Shown here: positions 62,724 to 64,000 of the stretch, one piece after another
Layout of the letters: the number at the start of each line of letters is the position of its first letter
How positions within the stretch are numbered: position 1 is the first letter of the stretch
Origin: Acanthaster planci
Taxonomy: Eukaryota; Echinodermata; Asteroidea; Valvatida; Acanthasteridae
Reading direction: 5' to 3'
DNA length: 64,000 bases
Assembly (NCBI RefSeq): GCF_001949145.1
Contig: NW_019091416.1
Span: forward strand, 2,546,951-2,610,950
The notes under the pieces: generated by a model
Seen by the model: only the letters and a program-made list of their open reading frames with translations
What the model was told of the DNA's origin: nothing
Database searches by the model: none
Made by a program: the position numbers and the translations under genes

Positions 62724-64000
62724 GTGAGAATTGTGGCAGTTTGTTGGGTTTAACCGTAGAAGCAAAATAACAAAATTTCAGCGTTTTGCAAAATCTTGTG
62801 CGTAAAGTAGTGGGCATGGTGAGAGCGCAGAGCAGACTTGTTTTTGTTCGCCATCTAATTTTTTTTTAAAAAAACAATCGCAGAAAAGTTAAAATAAAAT
62901 CAATAAATACACTGCAACAGTGCAAATGAATTACAATAGGCTCTATGTTCATTCTCGAACGTTCAAGTTGTTGACGTGGTGAAAATGTTCCAATTGTTTT
63001 GTCATCATGGTTTAAGGCCTAGGCTAGGCCTTAACAAAAAATAATAACAGTGAAGTTAACACTGTTTAATAAGGCTAAAGGTATGCCCATGTTTGTGAGC
63101 TTTCTGTCATGTCCACATTTTCAGATAGTACTGAGAAATCAATGGGTCAGGGACCAAGGTTCGATCTAGCTACACCGCGCTGTTGCTTGATAGAGTGACA
63201 AAGATGTCGTTCAGTGTCATTAGAACTATTCTCACGAGATTTTGAAAGTGCTTTAAGTAGGCTAGGCCTATTTGAGATTTTCATTGTAGAAATATTTTGG
63301 AAAACTGACACCTTTGCAAAATTTGATTTATGAAGAAATTTATCATGTTTATTAGAACCATTTATACTTCTTGAAAAAGCTCATCCAAAACATAACACCT
63401 GATGCCCCCATGCACAAGGACTTGTTTAAAAAACCTAAGTGTTTTCTAAGTATGTGCTTTGGAATTTTCCTTGCTAAATTTTACTTTTTAGGACATAGTA
63501 TCACTTTCTGACAGCTGTTGTAATCATTTAACGCTCAATTGCAGAATACTCTGCCACCCCATGTGATCAACCTCATACATGTAGCCAGGTACAGGCCAAA
63601 GTGTCACACTCTTCCCAAGGGATTTTCACCTTGTACCCACGTAACCAGTCATTCCAGGGGTTGTGTTTTAGAGTGGCAGGATATTTTGCAATTACTCCTT
63701 AACATGGAGAACTTAATATTTGAAAATATATTTTCATGAATAAATGAAAAAAAAAAGACGTATGGAGTGTGGCTGAAACCGGTTACAAACCTGTTGAAGG
63801 GTGAGACATTTTCTTATAAACTTGTGTCCTGTAGTTTGGCCAGTGCAGTACTAAAATAGTTGGGACCATGATGCTGTAGTTGGTGCATAGCCAAAATCAC
63901 TATGCTGGAATGGCTTTGGGCAGTCTGGGAAGTAGGACTGGTAGTGTGGGGCAGCACAGGACTAATACATCCATTACCCCTGAAAACAGTGTCTGTATAA
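62724..64000 (+). other. CNOT3 intron 1 (partial), no exon seen
   Basis: AT-rich sequence to the end of the window. A TTGCAG at 63538-63543 is followed by a frame without CNOT3 similarity, so I do not call an exon. Confidence 0.45.

Overview
This window comes from an animal nuclear genome. It has spliced genes with GT-AG introns of roughly 0.1-3 kb, vertebrate-like protein identities, many short non-autonomous transposons and tRNA-derived repeats, and scattered TACATGTA palindromes. Protein similarity recalled from the human orthologues and the repeat style suggest a marine invertebrate deuterostome, with an echinoderm as best guess. That placement is inference and was not tested by any search. 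There is a 545-base run of N at 58639-59183.

Layout from left to right: (1) 541-609 (+), a possible last exon of a gene entering from the left, uncertain. (2) 3883-4849 (-), a large exon of a basic protein I do not recognise. (3) 7584-9239 (+), mitochondrial thioredoxin TXN2 in three coding exons, with a WCKPC active site. (4) 13350-14791 (+), ribosomal protein RPS2 (uS5) in five coding exons, with a likely pyrimidine-start (TOP) leader exon near 12056-12093. (5) 17347-38059 (+), HID1 in 18 shared coding exons, including a 27-nt microexon, followed by two separate homologous last exons (35292-35364 and 37996-38059). A perfect CRE abuts a TATA box about 140 bp upstream of its ATG. (6) 45668-61101 (-), CEP131/AZI1 in 19 coding exons, 1192 codons. 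(7) 62699-62723 (+), first coding exon of CNOT3, which continues beyond the window.

TXN2, RPS2 and HID1 run in one direction. HID1 and CEP131 are convergent and CEP131 and CNOT3 are divergent. These are housekeeping, secretory-pathway and ciliary genes, not a pathway cluster. HID1 (trans-Golgi and dense-core vesicle biogenesis) and CEP131 (centriolar satellites and cilia) also share human 17q25, so their proximity may be old linkage.

Between genes and in introns I see several short inverted-terminal-repeat families: family A, two inverted copies bracketing HID1; family B, at least five copies with AGTGTTG-type ends; family D, two copies; and family C, nested in a family B copy. There are also a foldback repeat, a three-unit tRNA-like tandem array, a tRNA-type SINE and a minisatellite after RPS2. 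I see no new multi-gene system. The strongest novel candidate is the pair of alternative HID1 last exons, whose differences are mainly synonymous or conservative, which suggests both are under selection.
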